Source: Bretschneidera sinensis | Lineage: Eukaryota; Streptophyta; Magnoliopsida; Brassicales; Akaniaceae | NCBI GenBank assembly: GCA_023935145.1 | Contig: CM043697.1 | Span: 52,487,501-52,551,500, forward strand | Direction: 5' to 3' | Length of the DNA: 64,000 nt | In this document: piece by piece, positions 1 to 10,298 of the stretch | Numbering within the stretch: the stretch's first letter is position 1 | Layout: each line of letters begins with the position of its first letter | Program-made: the position numbers and the translations under genes | Notes under the pieces: model-generated | What the model was told of the DNA's origin: nothing | What the model saw: only the letters and a program-made list of their open reading frames with translations | The model's database searches: none

Positions 1-113
1 GGTTGCACAAATAAAAAAAAAGTAAAAAAAAATTAACAGAAACGAAACAAGATAAGACGATAACAAGAAATGAAAGATAAAATGATAGTAAATCTGTTTT
101 TTTTTAGAAGTGG

Positions 114-125
114 GCTCTGATACCA
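114..125 (-). other. Primer-binding site, initiator tRNA-Met type
   Basis: The antisense of TGGTATCAGAGC sits two bases outside the LTR end. This is the common plant LTR-retrotransposon site complementary to the 3' end of initiator methionine tRNA. Confidence 0.9.
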
Positions 126-127
126 AA

Positions 128-1030
128 TGATGCGAACCTCATCGACATGCTTTGAGACCCGACAAACAATATTGGAATACTTACCCAGAAATCGTCTAGA
201 AAACAGATTTTATGTGACATCGCGACCCATTGCTTGTATGGAAGCAAGAACCTTGGTATAATGATGACGCCACAATCAATTGTGGAAGGATTGATTAATA
301 AGTCGGAGCTGAACGCCACGAGGAAGAACCCTTGATAAGTTCAAAAGTTCTTTGAAGAACCAATAGAGGAAGCAAACCTCAAGTATTTTCTGAATTCTAT
401 TATGCTTTCAACTTACAACACACAAGTATTTATAGAGCTTAGAACAACCCTCTAAGCTTAGGACAAGCAAGAAAACAGCATAAAACATGTAAGGAATCAA
501 GGAAATGGCCAAAAGTAAAAAGAGGAACACAATTTCGGATTTTCATGAGCACCCAATGACCAGAATTCAAATAGTCATATCTTCTTGTACACATCTCCAA
601 ATGGGCTAAAACTTGTTTGGTTGAAAAGATGACGATTTGATCTTCAATTTGGACTTAAGAAAGTCTTAAGAAGGATGTCGTTTGGGCCTGTTATGATGAG
701 CCTAAATCCAGTAGGCTGTTGCATCTGAATCTTCTTCCACTTTGGGCTTGGACCTTGCACCTTAATTAGTTGACAAGAGACTAGGTGATTATTATTGGGC
801 AGGCCCTTGTTATGTTGGACATACCAATGTCACTATCAATAGCTTGGATTAAACTTATTATGCTTTCATCTCCTGTTGGGCCAAGCTTGGAATGCCCCAT
901 TTTAGATTCAGCCCAAATCTCTTGAATCAGCCCATTAAGTGTTTCTTTGACTTTCTTGGATCTTGATCTAGTAATTGGCCCAACTGGAATATGCAATGGA
1001 TCCTTTAATAGTGCTTGTTGATTCTCATCA
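128..1030 (-). repeat. Family C 5' LTR
   Basis: A 903-bp LTR bounded by TGATG and CATCA. Minus-strand positions 996-781 encode the tail of a pol-like polyprotein (IPVGPITRSRSKK..., then LNGLIQEIW), so the first 200 bp or so of this LTR are pol C-terminal coding sequence when it stands at the 3' end of an element. The shared LTR core module (GACGTC-type region and TGGGCC-type motifs) follows, then the TATA/R/U5 part. A strong splice-donor-like GGGTAAGT lies in U5 near 177-187 (antisense), as in the copy at 54.5 kb. Confidence 0.85.
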
Positions 1031-1035
1031 AGCTA

Positions 1036-2640
1036 TAGTAATTTTAAAATAAGCAATCAATTCTATTCTCGTCAGTTCTTCTTTTGTGGACAAAAACTTT
1101 CCTAAACGCATCCTAATTCCCTTCCATAGATCTGGGTTAGACAAATTTTTTTCCTACAAACTATGTTTTTATTGGACATTTGGTAATTTGCATTACTACC
1201 TTGACAACACATACTTTTATCACTTTGGTAAAGATAATAGGACATTCCACTTAAATTCTGTCACATCCTTTACAAAAGTAATTTTTATGAAATATAATGA
1301 TAAATTACTAGTGACATTTGGACATTTATTGCATTAATACTAGTCTTGCTTGGGTGTCCATTTCTTTGTTCCCATATCAACTCCCTTGATTATTTAGTGA
1401 TCTATTCCCTCGCAGTGAACTTCAGAGCATACCATCTTCAAAAAAATGAACTAATACGGCGGCAGTATGGTGCCAAATAATGATAGGAGTCATTTGGGCT
1501 TCTTAAACTCAGATTCCATCGCCAGTTTGATCAATATAACAAAAAAAAAAAAAAACAAAATAAAAATTTAATTAGTCCATTAAAATTCATAATCATGACA
1601 AATTTTCATAGATGATGGTTTGACAAATATTTATACTAATAGCCACTTTAAAAAATAAATTATTCATAGTGTTCATAGAGCCATTTTCTCAATTAAGATA
1701 CAATATAATTTAAAATTGGTTTCGGTTTATAATTTATAAAACGACGGTGAAATTAAAACTACGAACTTGTTTAGTATGATGCTTAATAAAATATCAATGA
1801 AAGTAGATTTTTGTTTGATATATAGTGTTCAATAAAATATCAATGAAAATAGATTTTTTTACATAAATTAGCTTTCTGAAAATCTGTTTTTTCTTTCTGT
1901 GACTTTTTTATTTTATAATAGTGTTTAGTTATTTCTCTTTTAACTAAACCATTTCATTAAGTCTCCTCGCCTAATTCAATGCCCAATACGGGCTATCTAA
2001 AATCAGAGCTCCGGAACGCTGCGTTTCGGATTACCGAGCAAATAAACGAAGAAGCCTTTTTCTCTAGTTGATACGATCACTCCGTCTGTGTGTGGAGATG
2101 AAGATATATATTGTGGTTGATCTTGAATGGGTACCCTGCATTGAAAGCTTGAAAGGAAGATGAGATTCTGTTCTTTTCACGGTTACTGGTGAGTGCTTAT
2201 ATTTATACTGCAAACTGAACTTTGAATTGATGAAGATGATATTGCCTTTGTTGGGTCTTCCTTTATCTGCAAATTTATACTAATACATTATAGAACACCC
2301 TATGTTGGAAATTGGATTTGATTTATTTTCTTCTTTTTTTTTATATATTCGCAGAATATTCGTTTAATCTAGTTCCATTCTCAAATTTTTTTATAATTAG
2401 GGGTGAGGGATAGGAACTTAGACCTCCTATTCAATTAATCTGGTTCTTTTCTCAAATTATTGGTTTTTTGTGCAGAGATTTTGATATTTCTTGCCCTAGT
2501 ATGATGAGAAATTTGGAAGAAAGTCATTATATATCAAGAAGCTATTTTCCTTGTTGGAAAGAAAAGGAATTAAAAATGAATGCTGAACTTGTTGCAATAT
2601 AAAAACTCTTTCTATCTCTGTGCATATTAGAAACCATTGA
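1036..2640. other. AT-rich intergenic DNA with a possible orphan 5' exon
   Basis: No convincing coding region. At about 1960-2190 (plus) the composition changes to something like a transcribed leader, with a short frame beginning at 2160 and a good splice donor (GGTGAGTG) at 2190. A pyrimidine-rich tract ending TTTGTGCAG at 2476 could be the acceptor. Joining them gives an immediate stop, so this is at best the 5' untranslated remnant of a gene whose body is gone. The rest holds simple A/T tracts only. Confidence 0.3.
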
Positions 2641-2759
2641 GACCAACAACAAGATAACAACAATGAGTTCTTTATTTCAATAAAACAATTAAAGTGAGCC
2701 CAAAAATGTATGTGGAAAAACCCCTTGACATAAAGGGAAAAAACCACTGACAAATTGAC

Positions 2760-2918
2760 AATTTTGAGCAACTCCACTAACTCAAACGATAGATAATAGA
2801 GTTCTCTTCCAATCGCCAAGTCCACCTTTTGTTGCACAAGAACCGCCTTGATCTTCCGCTTCCAAAGGGCAAAATCTCCCTTTCATTCAAACTTCTCAAT
2901 ACCGAAATTTGAACCCAT
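2760..2918 (-). pseudogene. Copia gag N-terminal remnant
   Basis: From an ATG at 2918 (minus) the frame reads MGSNFGIEKFE, a stop, then KGDFALWKRKIKAVLVQQKV and so on. This is the typical start of Ty1/copia Gag (IEKF-x-GKGDF-x-LWKRKM). A stop replaces the glycine codon after FE, and homology ends after about 55 residues. Such Gag proteins package element RNA into cytoplasmic particles; this remnant cannot. Identification is by motif only. Confidence 0.7.
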
Positions 2919-3197
2919 CTTGCGGAGATGATCCCAAATTTGTGCAACACCCACAATTGCTCTCCAACTTCTTCTAAACCTCAAGAACACAGATCGAAGA
3001 TTGATCTCAATATCGTTCTTGAATCACCCTCAAGAACATGATCAGATCTTGATCTTTACTCCGTTCTTGATTCACCTCAAGAACACGATCAGATATAGAT
3101 CTTAACTCTATTTTTGAATCACCCAAGAAATTGACCTCCGATTCTTGGAGTCTTGTTCCGACACCTTCTCGTCTTGCTCCGTTACCCAGCTGTGCAA

Positions 3198-3209
3198 GCT
3201 CTGATACCA
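3198..3209 (-). other. Primer-binding site of the copia element
   Basis: The antisense of TGGTATCAGAGC lies one base from the LTR end. Confidence 0.85.
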
Positions 3210-3210
3210 C

Positions 3211-4155
3211 TGTTGAAATCACCTTGAGAAGATGCCTAGGTGGTGATCTTCCAAACACCCAAGTCTAGAATGACTTGTAAAGAAATGAAACAGCAACCAA
3301 AGCAAGAAAGAAGACAAACAATTGTTATCGAGGTTCGGCAATAGCCTACGTCCCCGTGAGTTACTCTGAACTCTCTGCACTAAATCAATGGTTCTTTACA
3401 ATACAACAACTCTCTCTAAGAAACCTCAAGTTCTTGAAGGAACAAAGAAGAGAACAAGAAAGACCTAATCACTTTCTATACTAATCTCGTTCTTTACAAC
3501 CAGCCTCTCTAATGAGTCCCTCTTGTATGTCTGTGTCTTTGCACTCTTATACAATTCTCTCATTCACAAACACTCTTGTGTCTTGTCACAATGCCTTTCA
3601 CATTACATTCTATCATGAGATTGAACCTACGTGACCCTTTATATAGTGCACCAACTTCTTGTTCAATCTGGAGTGTCATTCTCTACTCTTAGATCTTGAT
3701 GACCAATCAACAATGGCCATCCATCAATCCTAAGTGATGCTGTGCGTTTTAACCTTGCACCCATGCACTTAACAAGAGGCTGAATCAAGTGGAATATGTG
3801 TGCCTCAGTGTGCCTAGCGCCTAGGCACTGAACAGGGCATGCTGCGGCGCTAGGCAAAACACCCTTTTCACCACTTTCTGGGCATTGCAGCCTTGGTGAA
3901 GGACAGGTGCGGCGCTGCCCTCCACCAGAACTTCCTCCTTGCTGGGTGCCGCGGCCTGGAAGGAGCAGGGCTGCGGCGCACACTGAAGCTGGACCCTTCA
4001 CAGCTATGCGCACTTCTTTGTCTTGCTGAATAGAGGTGTGCACACACGCCCAAAGTGATGCGCACACTTGTGTGCACTCCTTTAACATGCTGAAATTTAT
4101 TCTTCCAGCCTTGTTTAAACCTTAACCATGTTTAAACCTTAGACAAATACCAACA
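3211..4155 (-). repeat. Copia LTR
   Basis: A 945-bp LTR that on its own strand starts TGTTGGTATTTG and ends GATTTCAACA. The outer five bases AATGC (4156-4160) are the expected position of a target duplication. A minus-strand TATATAAAG at about 3639-3647 is a plausible promoter. The middle (3800-4010) is GC-rich compared with its surroundings. Confidence 0.75.
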
Positions 4156-4593
4156 AATGCAAAGATATATCAGGTTTCATTGATTATACTAGCAACAAAT
4201 ACTTTTAATTTAAGTAGCCTTAATCTTCTTTCTCTCAACAAAAAAGTTGAGAGCCTCAGGTAGCACCAAAACACATGCCATGAATGCCAAAAAATTTGAG
4301 TTAGGATCTGAACTTAATAATTCGCTATTAAACCAAGTGAAGCCTTTTCTCACTTCCCAGATACTTCTATGCCAGATTCATGTTCATAAGGATTCTAGTA
4401 ATCAACAAACTTTTGTTCTAATGTTGAATGGTATTGTTAAGGGATGGATTAAGAAAAGGAAAGAATGATATCACTATTTCAAGCAAGTGATGAGTTCCTA
4501 AAGTATTTTGAAAGAAATGATTGTGTAAATTCTTATTGAATGAATGATATCTCTAGTTACATGGTATTTATAGTCTTTACAGTCCTCAATCTA
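4156..4593. other. Unassigned spacer between copia LTR and LINE
   Basis: A 73-codon plus-strand frame at 4247-4468 has no recognisable motif. The stretch could be the 5' untranslated part or ORF1 start of the following LINE, but nothing in it proves that. Confidence 0.3.
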
Positions 4594-5430
4594 GTTAGTT
4601 CTGTTCCCGGAAGGCATGACAGCTGTTGGGTGGTGGAAATCGTTTGAGGCCATTTCAGACTTAAGCAAAAAATTTCTTTGCAGTTTTGGGCATCTCAATT
4701 GGGCGATTTTGAGAAGGGCAGCAGAGCAAATCAAGATTCCTGAATATAGGCCGGATGGAGGATAGGAGAAATTTTCGAAGGGGTCTGGGTCTAAAAATGA
4801 TGGCGACGCTCTATCTCTGACTGGATGTTGTCCTTGTTGTGCTGCTGACATCTCTGGCCTTTTGATTTTGTCAAAACCTCAGGAAAGCTTGAAGTCATGG
4901 GCTATGGTCGTTGGGTCTAAGGAATATGACGACAGTCTTTCTACGTGCAAGTAGGTTCGCGTCGATCTAAAGAAAGACAAAGGTGAGGCACAGCTGGCAT
5001 CTGAGTACATTCCAAAACACTGTTCAAATTTCAAATCCGATTCTACATGGGCCTCTAAATCGAATTTGGGCCTATTTAAAGAGATGGGCCATGCTTCTTC
5101 TATTTTGAAATCTTCCTCTAAGATGGGTGTGGGATCCGAGACTAGGCCTCTACAAGACTTCAAATTTATTTGCTCTGGGCCAAGTGAGTCATCTAAAAAT
5201 GGGTCGAGCAAGCTTAGTCGGGCCTTTAATAGGGTCGGGTTTGAAAAAACACAGAAAGACTTGGAGACTAAAAATTTCCAAACGATGGATTGTGACTTGT
5301 TACGGTCCTCCACCGTTGTGGACTCACAACGGTGGGTCGCTGTCGCATGGCTCAGCCATGGAGTTGTTCGACAAGGCCAGGCCAGCCGATTCCAAGCCTC
5401 ATTGTCCTGGCCCAGTGTCGATTTTACTCT
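4594..5430 (+). pseudogene. LINE ORF1-like remnant
   Basis: A plus-frame reading from 4594 gives FPEGMTAVGWWKSFEAI followed by LSKKFLC, resembling the (I/F)PEG...GW segment common in plant LINE ORF1 proteins, followed by polar low-similarity sequence. Stops occur near 4760 and 4940. ORF1 proteins bind LINE RNA. The assignment rests on one motif and on position immediately upstream of the endonuclease, so it is tentative. Confidence 0.5.
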
Positions 5431-5489
5431 AAGAAACAGTGTTGCGGCAAGAATATTTGATTTTCAAGGATCTCTTGCTAGCTTCTAAG

Positions 5490-6444
5490 TCGAATTCTGT
5501 CGCAGAGGTGGTCGATGCTGACTTTTTATACTCTGAGTACTCTGGTCTCTGGTCCACCTCTCTCAGAGAGGGGAAGGGTGCAATAGTTTGTCTTCAGGAG
5601 ACTAAAGTGGAGGAAGTTAATGATTTGTTTATTTGTTCCCTTTGGAGTTTGAGATCTTGTGATTGGAAATCTCTTCTGCCTGTAGGTGCTTCGGAAGGAG
5701 TTATTATTTTGTGGGATAAGTGGGTTCTAGATTTGGTTGATAGCCATTGTGGTTTATTTTCAATTTTTTATGTTTTCAAGGGTCTTTTTATTAATGGGGA
5801 ATGGATAATGACTAGTGTGGGATGCTAGTTATAGAAGTATTTTTTGGGATGAATTGGCGACAGGTAGACAACGGTGGCAGTATCCTTGGGTGGTGGGAGG
5901 TGACTTTAATATTGTCTTTTATCCTCATGAAAGATCTGGTATGTATCAAGAGACTAGATCAATGAGGGAGTTTTTAGAGTTTGTGAGGGGTCATGATCTT
6001 CTGGATTTGCTATTACTAGGTGGTTCTTTCACTTGGTCGAATTTCAGGGATTCTCCTTCCTTCTTGAGGATTGATCAGTTCCTTATTTCCGCTTGTTGGG
6101 AAACTCATTATCTTTCTTTGATTCAAAAGCTTCTTCCTCGTCCCTTGTCAGATCATCACCCGATCCTTCTGGAAGTAGGTGGTGTGATGTGGGGCCTGGC
6201 TCCTTTTCGGTTTAAAATTATGTGGTTAAAGGTTGATGGGTTTAGGGATCTTGTTAAAGACTGGTGGGAGGGATCTGTTGTTAATGATGTTGCTAGTTTT
6301 TTGGTGGCTAAAAAGTTGAAAAATCTCAAGGTTGAAGTGAAACGATGGAATAAAGAATCCTATGGTAATGTTAATTCATCCATAAATGCTTTGTTGGGTG
6401 AAATTAATGGGCTCGATGAGAAAGAGGTTAGAGAGGTCTATTGA
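5490..6444 (+). pseudogene. LINE ORF2 endonuclease region
   Basis: Motifs of the AP-endonuclease (exonuclease-endonuclease-phosphatase) fold appear in order: CLQETKVEE with the catalytic Glu (about 5592), SEGVIILWDKW (about 5690), GGDFNIVFYPHERSG with the catalytic Asp/Asn (about 5900), GSFTWSN, RIDQFLIS and SDHHPILLE with the catalytic His (about 6150). The reading switches frame at about 5815-5828, where a frame ends and the next overlaps it. In a live element this domain nicks target DNA in the nucleus. The frame stops at 6442-6444, where the tandem duplication begins. Confidence 0.8.
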
Positions 6445-6837
6445 GGAATGAAATTGACAGAAGATCATAAGCTAAGAAGGATTTAGCTAAGCTCATTTTT
6501 TTGGAGAAAATTTATTGGAGATAGAAATCTAGAGAATTATGGCTAAGGGAGGGAGATAAAAATACCAAATATTTTCATCGTATAGCTAATGCTTATAGGA
6601 GATTTAACTTTGTTAATTGAAATTAATGGGTTTGATGAGAAAGAGATTAGAGAGGGTCTATTGAGGAATGAAATTGACAGAAGATTAGAAGCTAAGAAGG
6701 ATTTAGCTAAGCACATTTCTTTGGAGGAAATTTCTTGGAGACAAAAATCTAGAGAATTGTGGCTAAGGGAAGGAGATAAAAATACCAAATATTTTCATCG
6801 TATAGCTAATGCTCATAGGAGATTTAACTTTTTTAAT
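6400..6837 (+). repeat. 219-bp tandem duplication inside the LINE
   Basis: The segment beginning GAAATTAATGGG at 6400 is repeated from 6619 with about 90% identity by eye, including the block coding for [18 protein letters not shown]. The first copy has more stops. Such duplication probably happened after insertion. Confidence 0.85.
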
Positions 6838-6984
6838 TCTATTGAGGTTGATGGCATGATGTTTGAAGAGGAGGATGATATTAAAAGAGCAATTAGTGGT
6901 TTTTATGAGAACCTCTTTAAATAGACTTGTGATGAAAAACCTAACTTGGGTGGTCTGGAGTTCTGTAGAATAGATGAGGAAAAT

Positions 6985-8160
6985 GTTGTGTAGCTTGAGC
7001 GCCTTTTCTCTGAGGAAGAAATCGTTGCAGCTCTTCGAGACTGTGATGGTGATAAAGCGTCGGGGCCATACGGTTTTACTTTGGCTTTCTTAGTTCATAA
7101 TTAGGAGGTTATTAAGGGGGATGTTATATTAGGCTCTTTGAGGAGTTTCATACTTCAAAGAAGTTTGTGAGTAGCCTTAATGCCATAGTCATCTCTTTAA
7201 TTCCTAAGAAGGTGGGAGTGGCTAACATTATAGATTTCAGGCCTATTAGTCTTGTGGGTTGTATTTACAAGCTTATATCAAAAGTGGTTACTGCTAGATT
7301 GAAGAAAGTGATGTGTAAAGTAGTGAGTCCCAAACAAAATGTGTTTATAGAGCGAAATTATAGATGCTCAACTTAAGAATGGAGAGGGAGGAGTTATTTG
7401 TCAACTTGATATGGAAAAGGTGTATGATCGTGTTTGTTTGAACTTTGTTATCTATTTGTTGAAGCGAATGAGATTAGGGGATAAATGGATTCTCAAATGC
7501 TTGTTTCTACTTCCTTCTCCATTTTGGTTAATGGATGCCCGTCGAGATTTTTTCGAGCTTCTAGAGGTATTAGATAAGGGGATCCCTTGTCTCCATTCAT
7601 TTTCACTTTGGTTATGGAAGCCTTTAGCAAGATGTTATTGAAAGGTATTGAGATGGGATTGTTGGGTCGCTTCAAAGTGGGAAGGAATGGTGGTAGCGTG
7701 AATGTCGCTCACTTTCTATTATAGATGATACAATTGTCTTTTGTGAGGCGGAAGCCTCTCAAATTTTGCACTGACGGTGTATTCTTTTTTGCTTTGAAGT
7801 AGTATCGGGTCTCAAGGTTAAATCTTGGTAAAAGCGATTTAATTCCTCTTGATGAAAATTGTAATGGTCGTTTCCTTGCTAGATTATTGGGGTGTAAGGT
7901 GGGATTTCATCCTTCTACTTATCTTGGTCTTCTCCTTGGAGCTAGATTCAAAGACAAAAATATTTGGAATTCAATTGTAAAAAAATTTGAAGAAAGATTA
8001 GTCATGTGGAAGAATCATTATCTTTCGAAAGGAGGTAGACTCACCTTTATTAAAAGCACTCTCTCTAGTCTTCCCATCTACTTTATGTCTCTATTCCCTA
8101 TTCCTAGTTTTGTGTCGAAAAGATTAGAGAGTATATAAAGAAGATTCCTGTGGGGCAACT
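6985..8160 (+). pseudogene. LINE ORF2 reverse transcriptase region
   Basis: Frames are broken but successive motifs of non-LTR RT are visible: DGDKASGPYGFT (about 7045), ISLIPKK...DFRPISLVGCIYKLISKV (7190-7290), QLDMEKVYDRV (7405), and the region where (F/Y)ADDT should stand at about 7715-7735. There the two Asp codons (GATGAT, 7724-7729) follow a one-base loss, so the catalytic motif is out of frame. Downstream, STYLGLLLGARFK and LSKGGRLTFIKSTLSSLP (7910-8080) match the LINE thumb region. Confidence 0.8.
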
Positions 8161-8922
8161 CGGAAGAGAATTTTAAATACCATTTGGTTAAATGGGATGT
8201 GGTTAAGAAACCTTTAGAAAAATGGGGTCTTAGTATGAAGTCCATATCCTTGCTCAATAAGGCCTTCTGGGTAAATGGCTTTGGAGATTTATAATTGAAA
8301 AAGATCACCATTGGAGAAAAGTAGTGAAGGTCAAGTTTCGGATGGAAAGCGATGGTTGGATGTCTAAGGCGTCTCGGGATGCCTATGGCATGGGTTTGTT
8401 AAAGTGGATTAGGAGTGGGTGGGAAGATATTCTGCTTTTTGTTGAAGTATCGGTGGGTAATGGAGCAAGAACTCGTCTTTGGTATGATTCTTGGTGTGGG
8501 AATACTCCGTTGAAGGATAAATTTCCGAACATTTTTAGCATTGTGAGAGATAAAGAAGCACGAGTTCACTCTTGTTATTCTTTGACTAAAGAAGGTGTTT
8601 CTTGGATTGTGTCTTTTATAGTAATGTCCATGATTGGGAAGTTGAGGAGGTTGCGATGTTTGTGGACTCTTTATACAATTCTAGAATCGATGTGGTGAGA
8701 GAGGATGTTCTGAGATGGGGTCCTAGCCCCGATAAAGGGTTTGGTGAAAGATTTTTACAAAATTCTTGTTGATAAATGCCTTGTAAATGATCACTCTTTC
8801 TTTCCTTGGAAAGTAATTTGGCGCACCTGAGCTCTCAAGAAAGTTTTTTTTTGTTTGGGAGGCCTCTTGGGATAGAATTCTTACTATCGACAATCTCTAA
8901 AGGAGATGGAAGGTTTTTGTTA

Positions 8923-8990
8923 ATAGATGCTTTATTTGTAAGGGATGTACCGAATCCGTGTTTCATCTTTTAATGGAGTGCTCTCCAGCT
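8923..8990 (+). pseudogene. LINE ORF2 C-terminal zinc-binding motif
   Basis: The frame NRCFICKGCTESVFHLLMEC keeps the C-x2-C...H-x4-C spacing of the zf-RVT motif near the C terminus of plant LINE ORF2. A frame runs 8958-9233 and contains the second tandem duplication. Confidence 0.7.
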
Positions 8991-9094
8991 AGGAGCTTAT
9001 GGGAGATGGTGTATAGGGTTGTGGGGGTCTCTTGGGCGGTTGCGAGTTCGGTAAGAGACGAAATTTTGGTTTGGAGTAATTTGAAGGCTCAAAA

Positions 9095-9210
9095 GGATGT
9101 CAAGAAGGTTTTAGATTTAATTCCACTCTCTATTTGGTGGATTGTTCGGAGAGGATGTCAAGAAGGCTTTAGATTTAATTCCACTCTCTATTTGGTGGAT
9201 TGTTCGGATA
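9095..9210 (+). repeat. 58-bp tandem duplication
   Basis: The block starting GGATGTCAAGAAGG at 9095 recurs at 9153 almost unchanged. It lengthens the reading of the LINE C-terminal region without a stop in that frame. Confidence 0.85.
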
Positions 9211-9427
9211 GAAAGGGACTGGAGGGCTTTTGATTAAATTGAAAGACCTCTTGCAAATATTATGGATAGTTGGTTTAATACTCTTAATTTTTTGTTTAAA
9301 TGAAATTTCTTTGTAAATATTGATGATCTTCTAGATTTTGTGGAGCTTCTTCATTATAATTAGCCTTTGGCTTTGAGTTGTACCCTCTTGGTGCTTTTTA
9401 ATAATTTTTTTGCTTATTAAAAAAAGA

Positions 9428-9716
9428 TAACAGACTTCTTAACTATTTTGTAACTAATCCTTCAGCTTGTTGAAGCTTATAAGGTATAGTCTTTGGTTCA
9501 AAGAGGTTTCCTTCGTGCTTGGATACTTCTTCTACACTCTGGAGCTGTGCTTATATCAACCTCTTCTGCCTCGTCTTCCCATTTTGGTGCCCTTTCCTCT
9601 TTTAGTTGTCCTGCTGCTACTCTTCCTTTTTTATTCAACTGGATATTGACCTCTTCTTGATCTGTCTCGGGTATTCTCTGTTTTGAGCCACTCAAGGATG
9701 AAACTTTTTCAACATA
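9428..9716. other. Spacer downstream of the LINE
   Basis: No recognisable coding sequence. It lies 3' of the Ca2+-ATPase gene on the opposite strand. Two opposite-strand frames here (about 9467-9695) look accidental. Confidence 0.3.
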
Positions 9717-9886
9717 GGATCACGATCCTCTTCATTTGACAATTGAATTGGAGTTAAGTTTATGGTAAGATTGAATGCCACATCATTAAATGCAGAATAT
9801 TCAAATTCAAATTTGTCAATGTGGCATTTAATCTCACCATGAACTTGACCTCTATTTCAATTTTTAAATGGAAAGGATCGTGGTCC
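9717..9886. repeat. 170-bp fold-back (inverted repeat) element
   Basis: The arm from 9717 (GGATCACGATCC...) and the reverse complement of the arm ending at 9886 (GGACCACGATCC...) align over about 67 bases with roughly 80% identity, meeting around a short central spacer near 9784-9818. The transcript of either strand would form a long imperfect hairpin. A MITE-like or fold-back element is likely; a small-RNA precursor is possible. No clear target duplication was found. Confidence 0.7.
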
Positions 9887-9937
9887 TTCAGCATATAGTG
9901 TTGTTGTTTCAGTTTTTCCTTTTCCCTCATCCAGTTC

Positions 9938-10298
9938 CAAGGTTATAGTGAAGAGCTTTCTTTGTGGTTGATAGCTACTTGACTCTTATGAAAATGAACC
10001 TTAGCACCTTAGGATAATTGTCAAATGGTTGTAATTGCAGCTTTATCATGGCCACTTCGTTTCGTTTGTGAAGTTCATATCTGGGTGGAAATGGCTCATA
10101 TCTGTAAAGTTGTATGGCACTGTCTTTTCAGAGCCTTAGCTTTTCCTATATCCAGTTCCAAGCTCCGATGAGGAGGTTTCTTTGTGGTCACAGCCTGCTT
10201 TGACCTGGAAAATATGAATCTTACCCTCTTAAGATACTGAGAAATGGTTTCTCTGGAACAGGTATGAACTTCACAAACCAACCAATTGGCCATGATAG
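9938..10298. repeat. Diverged local duplication and inversion at the ATPase 3' end
   Basis: The block at 9938-10035 resembles 10158-10255 in direct orientation (CCAGTTCCAAG...TTTCTTTGTGG...). The block at 10037-10083 is the reverse complement of about 10252-10298, which codes the ATPase C-terminal segment WPIGWFVKF. The 3' end of the gene was therefore copied and partly inverted. Confidence 0.6.

Larger units (their letters stand above)
1..1030 (-). mobile_element. Ty3/gypsy family C, 5' end (minus strand, continues left of window)
   Basis: On the minus strand this reads LTR, then tRNA-Met primer-binding site, then untranslated leader, and leaves the window at its left edge. It matches the plus-strand copy at 53624-54705 in the LTR, primer site and leader. 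The LTR ends are short inverted repeats (TGATG...CATCA). The five bases to the right (AGCTA, 1031-1035) would be one half of the target duplication; the other half is outside the window. No gag codons are visible here. Confidence 0.85.
2760..4155 (-). mobile_element. Ty1/copia 5' fragment
   Basis: Minus-strand order is LTR (4155-3211), Met-type primer site (3209-3198), leader, and the start of a copia-type gag at 2918. The gag reading breaks off near 2760. The adjoining 2570-2760 resembles the U5 part of another copia LTR (a GTGGTTTTTTCCC stretch on the minus strand), so the 3' part of the element was lost or recombined. Confidence 0.75.
4594..9427 (+). mobile_element. L1-type LINE, degenerate
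   Basis: In order on the plus strand there is an ORF1-like region (about 4594-5430), AP-type endonuclease (about 5490-6200), reverse transcriptase (about 6985-8160), a C-terminal zinc-knuckle region (about 8923-8990), and a 3' UTR ending in a short A tract at about 9420-9427. This is the order of plant L1-clade non-LTR retrotransposons, which integrate by target-primed reverse transcription. The copy has many stops and frameshifts, two tandem duplications, and a frameshift in the catalytic RT motif, so it is dead. The 5' boundary is uncertain. Confidence 0.85.

Noticed and set aside
3663..4088. 141-codon frame on the minus strand
   Set aside because: Lies wholly within the GC-rich part of the copia LTR, overlaps another frame, and has no recognisable domain.
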